A DNA stretch of 64,000 nt from Streptomyces sp. TLI_105 (GCF_900105415.1 NZ_FNSM01000001.1:3798501-3862500), one strand, 5' to 3'. Counted from the first letter of the stretch, positions 51,409-60,126 are shown. Notes: generated by a model from the sequence alone, not told the origin. Made by a program: numbers and translations.

Positions 51409-51726
51409 GTGAGTTATATGTACCTGGCGGCCGAAAAGGGCGACATCAACACCATCATCGGTGGAATCGCCCCCAACTGGGGGCCTTTCGGGAGCCTGGG
51501 CGCCGAAGCCAAGGTGATGATCGAGGTCGTGATGGCCGTGGCCATCCTGCTCTGCCTCGGCATCGCCATCTGGGGAGCGGCCAAGCAGCGCATCGGCGCG
51601 ACCGCCCTCCGGGACACGTTCAGCGCGGAACAGGGCAAGGGCCTAATCGTCGCCGGTCTGACCGGTGTCTTCATCATCGGGTCGCTGGGGACGCTGTTCA
51701 CCATCGTGTACGGGATGGCCGTCTGA
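51409..51726 (+). CDS. Two-span membrane protein, VirB2/TrbC-pilin-like, first gene of secretion-like cluster
   Basis: A 105-residue protein from GTG 51409 (ATG 51418 also possible). A periplasmic-like N-terminus (NTIIGGIAPNWGPFGSLGAE) precedes two helices at about 35-60 (MIEVVMAVAILLCLGIAIWG) and 80-104 (GLIVAGLTGVFIIGSLGTLF) with a short charged loop (RIGATALRDTFSAEQGKG). The layout matches TrbC/VirB2-type subunits. Similarity is structural, not by motif. I believe it is cmdF-equivalent of the S. coelicolor cmd locus. Confidence 0.78.
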   Translation: MSYMYLAAEKGDINTIIGGIAPNWGPFGSLGAEAKVMIEVVMAVAILLCLGIAIWGAAKQRIGATALRDTFSAEQGKGLIVAGLTGVFIIGSLGTLFTIVYGMAV

Positions 51727-51825
51727 TCTCCCGTCGGACTCGACCTTCCTGAGAATGCGTTCCCTGATGCCCAGTCATGTTGAAGCACGGCCGTACCCGC
51801 GAACGAGTGAGGGGGCGTACCCGGC

Positions 51826-52662
51826 ATGAGTCCCGGCGACGAGCACGACAGCTTCGGCGGCGTGGGCGGCTCGGGCCAGACCCGGACCCGCCTGCCCGAG
51901 GGCAACAGCGGCGACGTCTACGGCGGCGCCCGCCGCCCCGTCCGCAGCTCCCGATCCCTCATCACGGTCGTGGGCGTGGTGGTCCTCCTCATCGCCGCGA
52001 TCGCCTTCGCCAACCGCGGCGGCGGCGAACCGGCGGACGCGGCCGGCGCCCGCTCCGGCACACCGGACAAGACCGCCCCCACCGCCGCGACGGGCGTCCG
52101 CCCGGTCACCGGCAAGAACGGCGCGATCCCCACGGGCTACAGCCACGACGACCAGGGCGCCCAGAGCGCGGCGACGAACTACGCGGTGGCGCTGGGGTCG
52201 ATCGACATGTTCCAGGCCGGTCCCCGCGAGGGCATCGTGCGCGCCATCCACGATCCCAAGATCGCGGACGACCTCGTGCGGCAGCTGAACGCCGCCTATA
52301 CGGCCGACTTCCTGGCAGGCATCGGACTCGACGCGAACGGCGCCGCCCCCTCCGGCCTGACCTTCGTCTCCCGCACGATCCCGGTCGGCACCAAGGTCCG
52401 GGACTACACCGACACCTCCGCGACCGTCGAGGTCTGGTGCACCGGTCTGGTCGGCCTCGCCGGGGCGGGCTCGACCAAGCCCGTCACGTCCACCTGGTTC
52501 ACCCTCACGGAGAAGCTCACGTGGGTCGGGGGCGACTGGCGCGTGGAGTCCTCCACCCAGAGCGAGGGCCCCACACCGGTCAACGGCGACAACCGCGCCT
52601 CCACGGCCGACGAGATCGCCGAGGCCGTCCAGGGATACGGAGGATTCACCTATGCCCGCTAG
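51826..52662 (+). CDS. VirB8/TcpC-like single-span protein of the secretion-like cluster
   Basis: A 278-residue protein. Residues 1-40 are disordered (GGSGQTRTRLPEGNSGDVYG); a membrane helix follows at 44-64 (SLITVVGVVVLLIAAIAFAN). The extracytoplasmic domain (110-270) has helix-then-sheet segments (SAATNYAVALGSIDMFQAGP, AAYTADFLAGIGLDANGA, VEVWCTGLVGLAGAGSTK, TEKLTWVGGDWRVESST) that fit the NTF2-like fold of VirB8-type proteins. It overlaps the next gene by 11 bases. Function inferred from position and topology. Confidence 0.78.
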   Translation: MSPGDEHDSFGGVGGSGQTRTRLPEGNSGDVYGGARRPVRSSRSLITVVGVVVLLIAAIAFANRGGGEPADAAGARSGTPDKTAPTAATGVRPVTGKNGAIPTGYSHDDQGAQSAATNYAVALGSIDMFQAGPREGIVRAIHDPKIADDLVRQLNAAYTADFLAGIGLDANGAAPSGLTFVSRTIPVGTKVRDYTDTSATVEVWCTGLVGLAGAGSTKPVTSTWFTLTEKLTWVGGDWRVESSTQSEGPTPVNGDNRASTADEIAEAVQGYGGFTYAR

Positions 52663-53977
52663 CCGAAGTCTGGCGGGTCGCGCGACGGCCGCACTCGCCG
52701 TCGCCTTCCTCAGCGCACCGCTCCTGCTCGCCTCCGACGCCCAGGCGGCGCCCACGCCGACCCCGTCGGGCCCGACGCCGTCCCCGAGCGCCGCCGACAA
52801 CCCCTGCCGCCTCATCGTGGGGCAGGCACGAGACCTCTGCGAGAAGGGCCAGACGGGCGGCGGAGCCGACAAGACCCCCGTCACCGACCCCACCACCGCC
52901 CTGGACCCCCTCACCTCCCTCTCCCGCGGCTTCGCCGACGCCGCCATCAAGGTCATCGACGAGCTCTCCAAGGCCGTCAAGGCGACCGCCGACGTCGACT
53001 TCACCAACATGCAGTTCCTCGGCCGCTACGCGGTCGTCTTCGCCGCCGCCACCTTCCTCACCCTCCTCCTCTGGCTCCTCGCCGTCGCCAAGCGGGCCGT
53101 CCGCGGCGTCCCCCTCACCACGGCCCTCTCGGAGGCCATCGGCTTCCTCTGGCTGACGGTCCTCGCCTCCGCGTTCACGCCCCTGATCCTCTACACCGTC
53201 GTCAACGCCACCGACGCCATCACCGAGGTCATCGCCTCCGGCACGGGCCAGCAGACCGACATCTTCTTCGGCAGCTTCAAGGAGGCCCTCCAGAAGGGCG
53301 ACAGCATCGGTGGCGGCCCCATCATGCTGATCATCGTGTCCCTGGTGACCGTCCTCGCCGCCGGCGTCCTCTACCTGGAGCTGTTCCTCCGCGCCGTCCT
53401 GCTGTACGTCGGCGCGCTCCTCGGCGTCGTCGTCTACTCCGGCCTCGTCGACAAGAACATGTGGGGCCACGTCCGCCGCTGGGCCGGCATCATGATCGCG
53501 ATCATCCTGGTCAAACCGGTCATCGTGATCGTCCTCGGCCTGGCCGGCGCGCTCTCCTCCGGCACCGGCCCCGACTCGGTCTCCGCCGTCGTGTCCGGCC
53601 TGTCGATCATCCTGCTGGCCATCTTCGCCTCCGCGATGATCTACCGCTTCGTCCCCGGCTTCGGCGACGAGATCGCCGCCTCCCGCAACAACCGCCTCCA
53701 CCGCGCCGGCGAGAACGCGGCCGCGGCCGTCATCTCCTCCCCCGCGTCCCTCGTCTCCCAGGGCATCAAGACCCACAGCACCCGCGACAGCGGCGGCGGC
53801 CAGTCCCAGGGCTCCGCGCCCCGCCCCGCCAACCCCGTCTCCGGCGGCATGGCCGCGCACAGCAGCCGCGGCGGAGGCGGCGGCACCGGCGGCGCGACGC
53901 CCCCGCCCCGTAGCAGCAGTCCCACCGCGGGTACCCCGCACAGCAACCGCAAGAACTCTGGAGGTGCAGGGCGTTGA
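52652..53977 (+). CDS. Polytopic membrane protein, VirB6/TrbL-like, of secretion-like cluster
   Basis: A 441-residue protein with a cleavable or anchoring signal (LAVAFLSAPLLLASDAQAAP), a Pro/Thr spacer and a Cys pair (NPCRLIVGQARDLCEKG), then six to seven membrane helices between 115 and 355 (FLGRYAVVFAAATFLTLLLW, SEAIGFLWLTVLASAFTPLI, MLIIVSLVTVLAAGVLYLEL and others). The 90-residue cytoplasmic tail is Ser/Gly/Asn/Pro-rich. It probably forms the inner-membrane channel. Its TGA overlaps the TTG start of the next gene. Confidence 0.8.
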   Translation: MPASRSLAGRATAALAVAFLSAPLLLASDAQAAPTPTPSGPTPSPSAADNPCRLIVGQARDLCEKGQTGGGADKTPVTDPTTALDPLTSLSRGFADAAIKVIDELSKAVKATADVDFTNMQFLGRYAVVFAAATFLTLLLWLLAVAKRAVRGVPLTTALSEAIGFLWLTVLASAFTPLILYTVVNATDAITEVIASGTGQQTDIFFGSFKEALQKGDSIGGGPIMLIIVSLVTVLAAGVLYLELFLRAVLLYVGALLGVVVYSGLVDKNMWGHVRRWAGIMIAIILVKPVIVIVLGLAGALSSGTGPDSVSAVVSGLSIILLAIFASAMIYRFVPGFGDEIAASRNNRLHRAGENAAAAVISSPASLVSQGIKTHSTRDSGGGQSQGSAPRPANPVSGGMAAHSSRGGGGGTGGATPPPRSSSPTAGTPHSNRKNSGGAGR

Positions 53978-55527
53978 CGACCCAGTCCCAGCCGGTCGCG
54001 CCCCGCCGCACGTATCTCGTCGGCCGTGCCCGGCCGAACGCGATCGTCGGCAAGAACCGCGAGACCGGCGAGATCGCCCTGATCATCGTCGGCGCCTTCC
54101 TCGGCATGATGAGCGGACTCCTCGTCCCCCTCCTCCCCCTGCGGATCGCCCTCCTCGCGGGTCTGCCCATGCTCGCGATCGCCGCCGTGTACCTCCCGTA
54201 CAAGCACCGCACCTTCTACAAGTGGTTCGAGATCAACCGCAGCTACAAGCGGATGCTCAAGCGCGGCACGACCTACCGTTCCGTCGCCCACGAGGCCGGC
54301 ACCCGCCTCGACGGCCGCGAGGTCGAGGTCGGCCCGCCCCCCGGCATCGGCAACGTCGGCTGGCTCGCCGCCCCCTTCGGCCCCGACGAGATCGCCGTCC
54401 TCCTGCACGCCGACCGCCGCACCGTCACCGCCGCCATCGAGATCGAGGGCCCCGGCGTCGGCCTGCGCGACAGCGAGGACCAGGAGGCCCTGGTCGACCG
54501 CTTCGGCACCCTCCTGAAGCACGTGGCCAACGGCGACGGCTTCGTCACCCGCCTCCAGATGCTGGCCCGCACCCTCCCCGCCGACCCCGACGCGCACGCC
54601 AAGGACGTCGGCCAGCGCGGCGACCCGCACGCGCCCGCGTGGCTCCAGGACTCGTACGACCAGCTCCAGTCGATGGTCTCCACCTCCAGCGAGCAGCACC
54701 GCGCCTACCTCGTCGCCTGCATGCACTACACCCGCGAGCTCGCCGCCGAGGCCAACGCCATGGCCCGCGCCGCCCGCCACGCCTCCGGCGCCCGCAAGCT
54801 CGACCGCGACGCCGGCCTCGCCGTCGTCATGGCCCGCGAGCTCACCGACATCTGCGCCCGCCTCGCCGAGGCCGACATCCGCGTCCGCCAGCCCCTCGGC
54901 CAGTCCCGGCTCGCCTCCCTCGTGCACTCCATGTACGACCCGGACCACCCCATCGACCACATCCAGGCCATGACGAAACGAAACGCTTGGCCCGCCGAAC
55001 TGGACGCGATGGAGCCGACGTACCTCCAGGCCAAGACCCGCGAGTCCTCCACCCGCGCCCCCTGGTGCCACGCCACCGCCTGGATCAAGGAGTGGCCGAT
55101 GACCCCGGTCGGCGTCAACTTCCTCGCCCCGCTCCTCGTCCACACCCCCGACGTCATCCGCACGGTCGCCGTCACCATGGACCTGGAGCCCACCGAGGTC
55201 GCCATCGAGCGCATGCTCACCGAGAAGACCAACGACGAGGCCGACGCCAGCCGCGCCGCCAAGATGAACCGCACGGTCGACCCGCGCGACATCGCCGCCC
55301 ACGGCCGGCTCGACCAGCGGGGTGAAGATCTCGCCAGCGGCGCGGCAGGAGTGAACCTCGTCGGGTACATCACGGTGTCGTCGCGTTCGCCCGAGGCCCT
55401 CGCCCGGGACAAGCGCACGATCAGGGCCTCCGCCGGCAAGTCGTATCTGAAGCTGGAGTGGTGCGACCGCGAGCACCACCGGGCCTTTGTGAACACCTTG
55501 CCGTTCGCGACCGGCATCCGCCGCTAG
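53974..55527 (+). CDS. SCO6880/PrgI-type protein: VirB3-like membrane domain fused to VirB4 N-domain-like region
   Basis: A 517-residue protein from TTG at 53974, overlapping the previous stop and preceded by GGAGGTGCAGG. Residues 1-90 hold two adjacent membrane helices (IALIIVGAFLGMMSGLLVPL, RIALLAGLPMLAIAAVYLPY) with the YKHRTFYKWFEINRSYKRML basic segment, typical of PrgI/VirB3-like proteins. The following 400 residues (LHADRRTVTAAIEIEGPGVG, HRAYLVACMHYTRELAAEAN, PVGVNFLAPLLVHTPDVIRT) have no ATPase motif and resemble a VirB4 N-terminal domain. The ATPase part would then be the next gene, so VirB4 is effectively split. Confidence 0.82.
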   Translation: MTTQSQPVAPRRTYLVGRARPNAIVGKNRETGEIALIIVGAFLGMMSGLLVPLLPLRIALLAGLPMLAIAAVYLPYKHRTFYKWFEINRSYKRMLKRGTTYRSVAHEAGTRLDGREVEVGPPPGIGNVGWLAAPFGPDEIAVLLHADRRTVTAAIEIEGPGVGLRDSEDQEALVDRFGTLLKHVANGDGFVTRLQMLARTLPADPDAHAKDVGQRGDPHAPAWLQDSYDQLQSMVSTSSEQHRAYLVACMHYTRELAAEANAMARAARHASGARKLDRDAGLAVVMARELTDICARLAEADIRVRQPLGQSRLASLVHSMYDPDHPIDHIQAMTKRNAWPAELDAMEPTYLQAKTRESSTRAPWCHATAWIKEWPMTPVGVNFLAPLLVHTPDVIRTVAVTMDLEPTEVAIERMLTEKTNDEADASRAAKMNRTVDPRDIAAHGRLDQRGEDLASGAAGVNLVGYITVSSRSPEALARDKRTIRASAGKSYLKLEWCDREHHRAFVNTLPFATGIRR

Positions 55528-55547
55528 GGCCGAAGGGGCACAGACCC

Positions 55548-56942
55548 ATGCGAGATCCGCTGTCCGTCCTCACCGAAGCCTTCACCTCCTTCCTCTTCGG
55601 GAAGGTGGAGACGACCCGCCTGCCCGTCCGCACCTCCACCGGGCAGGCCCAGGCCGTCTACCTGCCGACCGCCGCACCGGGCCTCGGCGACTCCGGCGTC
55701 ATCATCGGCCGCGAGGTCTACAGCGGAAAGGGCTACATCTACGACCCCTTCCAGCTGTACGGTCAGCAGCTCCCCGCCCCGCACTGGCTGGTCCTGGGCG
55801 AGTCCGGCAACGGAAAATCGGCCCTCGAGAAGACGTACGTGCTCCGCCAGCTCCGCTTCCGCGACCGGCAGGTCGTCGTCCTCGACGCCCAGGGCGAGGA
55901 CGGCGTCGGCGAATGGAACCTCATCGCCCAGGAGCTGGGGATAACCCCCATCCGCCTGGACCCGATGGTCGCCAACGACTCCGGGATCCGCCTCAACCCC
56001 CTGGACCCGTCGATCACCACGACGGGCCAGCTGGCCCTCCTCCGCACGATCATCGAGGTGGCGATGGGCCACGGCCTCGACGAGCGCTCCGGCTTCGCGC
56101 TCAAGGTCGCCCACGCGTACGTCACCGAGCACACCACCGACCGGCAGCCGATCCTCACCGACATCGTCGAGCGCCTGCGCCACCCGGAGGCCGAATCGGC
56201 CGAGGCGATGAACGTCGACATAGACGACGTACGGGCCTGGGGCCTGGACGTCGCCCTCGTCCTGGACCGCCTCGTCGACGGCGACCTGCGCGGCATGTTC
56301 GACGGCCCGACCACGGTCGGCATCGACCTGGACGCCCCGCTCATCGTCTTCGACCTGTCCCACATCGACCGCAACTCCATCGCCATGCCGATCCTCATGG
56401 CGATCGTCGGCGTCTGGCTGGAGCACACCTGGATCCGCCCCGACCGGAAGAAGCGCATCTTCCTGGTCGAGGAGGCCTGGCACATCATCAACAGCCCCTT
56501 CGTGGCCCAGCTGTTCCAGCGCCTCCTGAAGTTCGGCCGCCGCCTCGGCCTCTCCTTCGTCGCCGTCGTCCACCACCTCTCGGACGTCGTCGACGGAGCA
56601 GCGGCCAAAGAAGCGGCAGCGATCCTCAAGATGGCCTCCACCCGGACCATCTACGCCCAGAAGGCCGACGAGGCACGCAACACCGGCCGGGTCCTCGGCC
56701 TGCCCCGCTGGGCGGTCGAGATCATCCCGACCCTCACCCCCGGCATCGCGGTCTGGGACGTCAACGGCAACGTCCAGGTGGTCAAACACCTCATCACCGA
56801 GAAGGAACGCCCGCTCGTCTACACCGACCGCGCCATGACGGAGTCCTCCGTCACGGACCCGGAGCTGGAGTGGGAGACGGAGCAGCGGGCGATCCTCATC
56901 GAGCAGCAGATGAACGGCACTTCGCAGTCGACGGTGGCGTAG
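55548..56942 (+). CDS. VirB4-like ATPase
   Basis: A 464-residue ATPase. Walker A is WLVLGESGNGKSALEKTYV near 88, then VLDAQGEDGVGEWNLIAQEL and LNPLDPSITTTGQLALLRTI. Walker B is RIFLVEEAWHIINSPFVAQL near 305 and a sensor-like GLSFVAVVHHLSDVVDGAA. These match the C-terminal motor domain of VirB4/TraE-type secretion ATPases. It powers assembly or translocation with the SCO6880-type protein upstream. The gene is separated by 20 bases and followed immediately by the coupling-protein-like gene. Confidence 0.87.
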   Translation: MRDPLSVLTEAFTSFLFGKVETTRLPVRTSTGQAQAVYLPTAAPGLGDSGVIIGREVYSGKGYIYDPFQLYGQQLPAPHWLVLGESGNGKSALEKTYVLRQLRFRDRQVVVLDAQGEDGVGEWNLIAQELGITPIRLDPMVANDSGIRLNPLDPSITTTGQLALLRTIIEVAMGHGLDERSGFALKVAHAYVTEHTTDRQPILTDIVERLRHPEAESAEAMNVDIDDVRAWGLDVALVLDRLVDGDLRGMFDGPTTVGIDLDAPLIVFDLSHIDRNSIAMPILMAIVGVWLEHTWIRPDRKKRIFLVEEAWHIINSPFVAQLFQRLLKFGRRLGLSFVAVVHHLSDVVDGAAAKEAAAILKMASTRTIYAQKADEARNTGRVLGLPRWAVEIIPTLTPGIAVWDVNGNVQVVKHLITEKERPLVYTDRAMTESSVTDPELEWETEQRAILIEQQMNGTSQSTVA

Positions 56943-58496
56943 ATGGAACAGGCACGGAAGGGAGGCGGGGGGATCTCCGACGGGCTGCTCCTCAGCCTGT
57001 TCGCCCTCCTCCTCGGTCTCACGGTCCTGGTGTGGACGGCGACCGGCCTCGCCGGCCTCTTCGCCCACGGCGCCTGGCCGCAGGGGGTCGCCTTCGCGGG
57101 CACCCCGTCGGCCCTGCGCGCCCTGGCGACGGCCCCGACGGACCTCCCGGCCGCCTGGCCGACGACCCCGCCGGACCAGCTGTCGGGGTACGGCCTCTTC
57201 TGGGGCCTGGTGATCGGCGAGGCGATGATCCTGATGGTCCTCGCCGTCTTCGTCCTCGGCACCCTGGCCCGCTGGCGCGCGGTCCGCGCGAACCGAAAGA
57301 CGGGGACGTACGAAGGGACGCCCGTACGGAAGGACGCGGAGGTACGGAAGGACGCGGAGGTACGGCACTCCCCGGCCGCCCAGGAGGTGCCCCCCGCTCC
57401 TCCGGCCCCGCGCCGCCCGAGGGAAGAGCGCCCACCGGAGCCCACCCCACCACCGACTCCCGCGCCGACCCCGGCGCCGGCCGCGGTGGAGGCCCCGCCC
57501 GCCACCGCGGCCACCGCCTTTGTCCCCATAGCCACCCCCCGCACCGTCTACGGCCCCCCGGAGACCCGCCGCCCGGCCGCCGTGCAGGCGATCCTGGACG
57601 CCGAGGGCCCGGTCCTGGTCGTCACCTCCGACCCCGCCGTCTGGTCCTCCACCAAGGACGCGCGCGGCAAACTCGGCCCGGTCCTGGTGCACGACCCCGG
57701 CCACCTCTGCGACACCCCCGCCCGGCTCCACTGGTCACCGTCCGAGCGCTGCGAGGACCCGGCGGTGGCGCAGGAACGCGCGATCGCCCTGCTCGCCCCC
57801 GTACGCCCGCACTCCCGCCTCGACGCGGCCACCGCCGACACCGCGGAGACGCTCCTGCGCTGCTGGCTGCACGCCGCCGCAGTCGACGGCCGCCCCTTCC
57901 GACAGGTCCACCGCTGGGCGCAGGGCGCGGGCGCCCACGAGCCCGTACGCATCCTCCGCAGCCACCCGAAGGCCGCCTCGGGCCTGGCGGGCCTCCTGGA
58001 ATCGGCGCTCACCGCTCACCCCGAAAGCCGCCGCCTGGCACAGGAACTGACGGCACGTGCGCTCGGGGCCCTCTCCTCGATCCACATCAGGGAGGCATGC
58101 GTACCGAATCGAACTGATTCGCTGGCACTCGCATCTTTCCTCGCCGAAGGGGGCACGCTCTATGTGGTGGGCGAGGCGATCGAGGATCCCCGCACCCACC
58201 CCGGCGCGATGCCGCTCCTCACGGCCCTCGCCGCAAGCGTGGTCGAGCACGGCCGCCGCATGGCCGCACGGTCATCCGACGGTCGGCTCGACCCACCACT
58301 GACCCTCGTCCTCGACGACGTGGCCGCCGTGGCCCCCCTCCCCCAGCTCCCGGACCTCCTGGCGACGGGCCACACCCATGGCCTCCCGACCCTGGCCCTG
58401 ATGCGCTCGGAGGAACAGGCAAGGTCCCGCTGGCCCGTCCTAGGCAATCGTTCCGCTGGGGCGGAACGGGTGGGCACAACGGAACGGCACCCCTAG
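56943..58496 (+). CDS. VirD4/TraG-like membrane protein lacking a Walker A motif
   Basis: A 517-residue protein. Two N-terminal membrane helices (LLLSLFALLLGLTVLVWTAT, GLFWGLVIGEAMILMVLAVF) and a Pro-rich linker with a tandem RKDAEV repeat precede a soluble domain (185-500). That domain has the order of a VirD4/TraG motor: GPVLVVTSDPAVWSSTKDAR where Walker A would be, and LTLVLDDVAAVAPLPQLPDL like Walker B with ALMRSEEQARSRWP. The P-loop Gly-Lys-Thr/Ser is absent, so it may not hydrolyse ATP. The last about 18 residues (LGNRSAGAERVGTTERHP) are encoded by the palindromic repeat, so the natural C-terminus was probably replaced. Confidence 0.8.
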   Translation: MEQARKGGGGISDGLLLSLFALLLGLTVLVWTATGLAGLFAHGAWPQGVAFAGTPSALRALATAPTDLPAAWPTTPPDQLSGYGLFWGLVIGEAMILMVLAVFVLGTLARWRAVRANRKTGTYEGTPVRKDAEVRKDAEVRHSPAAQEVPPAPPAPRRPREERPPEPTPPPTPAPTPAPAAVEAPPATAATAFVPIATPRTVYGPPETRRPAAVQAILDAEGPVLVVTSDPAVWSSTKDARGKLGPVLVHDPGHLCDTPARLHWSPSERCEDPAVAQERAIALLAPVRPHSRLDAATADTAETLLRCWLHAAAVDGRPFRQVHRWAQGAGAHEPVRILRSHPKAASGLAGLLESALTAHPESRRLAQELTARALGALSSIHIREACVPNRTDSLALASFLAEGGTLYVVGEAIEDPRTHPGAMPLLTALAASVVEHGRRMAARSSDGRLDPPLTLVLDDVAAVAPLPQLPDLLATGHTHGLPTLALMRSEEQARSRWPVLGNRSAGAERVGTTERHP

Positions 58497-58535
58497 CCGC
58501 GCCTAGGCTCCCGTACCCTGACCCGCACCCGCCGA
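58444..58535 (+). repeat. Left arm of the composite palindromic repeat spanning two gene ends
   Basis: CGTTCCGC at 58449-58456 and GCGGAACG at 58461-58468, then GGTGGGCACAACGGAACGGC and CCCTGACCCGCACC, reproduce the left arm of copy A (3131-3221). The repeat overlaps the 3' end of the VirD4-like gene (stop at 58496) and, on the other strand, the last codons and stop of the GNAT gene (58503). Confidence 0.8.
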
Positions 58536-59090
58536 AGGCCGCACCACCTCGTACTCCAACTCCATCGCCCCCTCGCCCCCCGGCACCGTCACCGCGTCCC
58601 CCGTCGCCACGAACCCGAACCGCCGATAGAACGCCGCAGCCCGCGCGTTCTCCTCGTGGACATACAGCCGCACCCGCGCGACCGTCGGCTCCGACAGCGC
58701 CCAGGACCACTCCACCCCCGCCTGGAACAGCGCGTCGATCACACCGGTGCCGCGCGCCTCGGGACGCACGTACACGCCGACGATGTGCGTCTGGTCGACC
58801 TTCGCCACCTCGCCGAACCGCACCTCGTCCGACGGCCGTTCCACGAGCAGCGAGATCGTGCCCGCCCAGCTGCCGTCCGGGGCCTCGGCCACGAACTGCC
58901 GCGCCTTCCCTTCGCCGCTCTCGGACGCGCCCTCCGCCCGCTCCTTCCAGAAGTCGTCGGACCGCTCGACGGCCGCCTCGTACGTGTCGAGGAACGCCAG
59001 GTGAGCGATCGGGTCCTGAAGGGCCGCCAGCCGGATCTCGCGGGTCTTCTCCCACTCGTCGGCGCGGATGGTGCGTATCGAATAGTCCAT
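58503..59090 (-). CDS. GNAT family N-acetyltransferase
   Basis: A 195-residue GNAT from ATG 59090 (AGGA eight bases upstream). Motifs: YSIRTIRADEWEKTREIRLA at the start, VDQTHIVGVYVRPEARGTGV (acetyl-CoA loop R-x-x-G-x-G/V), and YVHEENARAAAFYRRFGFVA near 160. The C-terminal residues GAGQGTGA are encoded by the palindromic repeat, so they are not ancestral. Substrate unknown. Divergent from the ABC operon at 59224. Confidence 0.88.
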   Translation of the reverse strand: MDYSIRTIRADEWEKTREIRLAALQDPIAHLAFLDTYEAAVERSDDFWKERAEGASESGEGKARQFVAEAPDGSWAGTISLLVERPSDEVRFGEVAKVDQTHIVGVYVRPEARGTGVIDALFQAGVEWSWALSEPTVARVRLYVHEENARAAAFYRRFGFVATGDAVTVPGGEGAMELEYEVVRPSAGAGQGTGA

Positions 59091-59223
59091 GCCGCCGATC
59101 CTGTCGAGGCCCGCACCCCCTGACAAGGCCTTTTCCCCCGTGGTACCCGGGTACTACGCCCACCCCGGCACACCCGCCCCCGGTCCGACGCCCGGCCCCC
59201 GCCCGCTCCCTAGCGTCGAAGGC

Positions 59224-60126
59224 ATGATCCGAGCAGAGAACCTCACCAAGCGGTACGGGGACACCACCGTCGTCCAGGACCTCAGCTTCACCGTCCGCCC
59301 GGGCTCCGTCACCGGCTTCCTCGGCCCCAACGGCGCCGGGAAGTCCACCACCCTCCGCATGATCCTCGGCCTCGACGCCCCCACCCGCGGCCACGCCACC
59401 GTCGACGGCCGCCCCTACGCAGCCCACAGCGCCCCGCTCACCCACGTCGGCGCCCTCCTGGAAGCGCGCTCCGTGCACCCCGGCCGCTCCGCCCACCACC
59501 ACCTCATGGCGCTCGCCCACACGCACGGCATCCCACGCGCCCGCGTGGAGCGGGTCCTCGCCCTCGCCGGCCTCACCCACGTCGCCCACAAGCGCGTCAA
59601 GGGCTTCTCGCTCGGCATGGGCCAGCGCCTCGGGATCGCCGCCGCGCTCCTCGGCGACCCGGCCACCGTCGTCCTCGACGAGCCGGTCAACGGCCTCGAC
59701 CCGGAGGGCGTCCTCTGGATCCGCACGCTCCTGAAGAACCTGGCGGCCGAGGGCCGTACCGTCCTCGTCTCCTCCCACCTCATGAGCGAGATGGCGCTCA
59801 CCGCCGACCACCTGATCGTCATCGGCAAGGGCCGCCTCCTCGCCGACACCACCGTCGACGAGCTCGTCCGCACCTCGGGCGGCACGAGCGTCAAGGTCGT
59901 CACCCCGGAGGCGGACCGCCTGCGCACGCTCCTCCCCGACGCCCGGATCACCACGGAGGGACCGGACACCCTCCTCGTCACCGGCGTGGAGGCGCCGGAG
60001 ATCGGCCGCGCGGCCGCCGCCCACCGCGTCCCCCTCCATGAACTCACCCCGCAGGCCCCCTCGCTGGAGCAGGCGTTCATGGACCTCACCCGCGACTCCG
60101 TCGAATACCAGGGAGCCCCCGCATGA
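59224..60126 (+). CDS. ABC transporter ATP-binding protein (DrrA/NatA-like)
   Basis: A 300-residue ATPase. Walker A is FLGPNGAGKSTTLRMILGLD near 40, the signature is FSLGMGQRLGIAAALLGDP, Walker B is VVLDEPVNGLDPEGVLWIR and the H-loop is VLVSSHLMSEMALTADHL. The C-terminal extension (220-300, SLEQAFMDLTRDS) is typical of antibiotic-export or Na+-export ABC-2 systems. Its stop overlaps the permease start. First gene of a four-gene operon with the two-component system. Confidence 0.93.
   Translation: MIRAENLTKRYGDTTVVQDLSFTVRPGSVTGFLGPNGAGKSTTLRMILGLDAPTRGHATVDGRPYAAHSAPLTHVGALLEARSVHPGRSAHHHLMALAHTHGIPRARVERVLALAGLTHVAHKRVKGFSLGMGQRLGIAAALLGDPATVVLDEPVNGLDPEGVLWIRTLLKNLAAEGRTVLVSSHLMSEMALTADHLIVIGKGRLLADTTVDELVRTSGGTSVKVVTPEADRLRTLLPDARITTEGPDTLLVTGVEAPEIGRAAAAHRVPLHELTPQAPSLEQAFMDLTRDSVEYQGAPA

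Noticed and set aside
52646..53941. A 431-codon minus-strand frame opposite the VirB6-like gene
   Set aside because: Same antisense artefact; the plus strand frame has membrane helices and coupled start and stop codons.
51826..58496. Integrative conjugative element
   Set aside because: No relaxase, integrase, excisionase, att repeats or oriT in the window, and flanking gene order is conserved chromosomal as I recall it.
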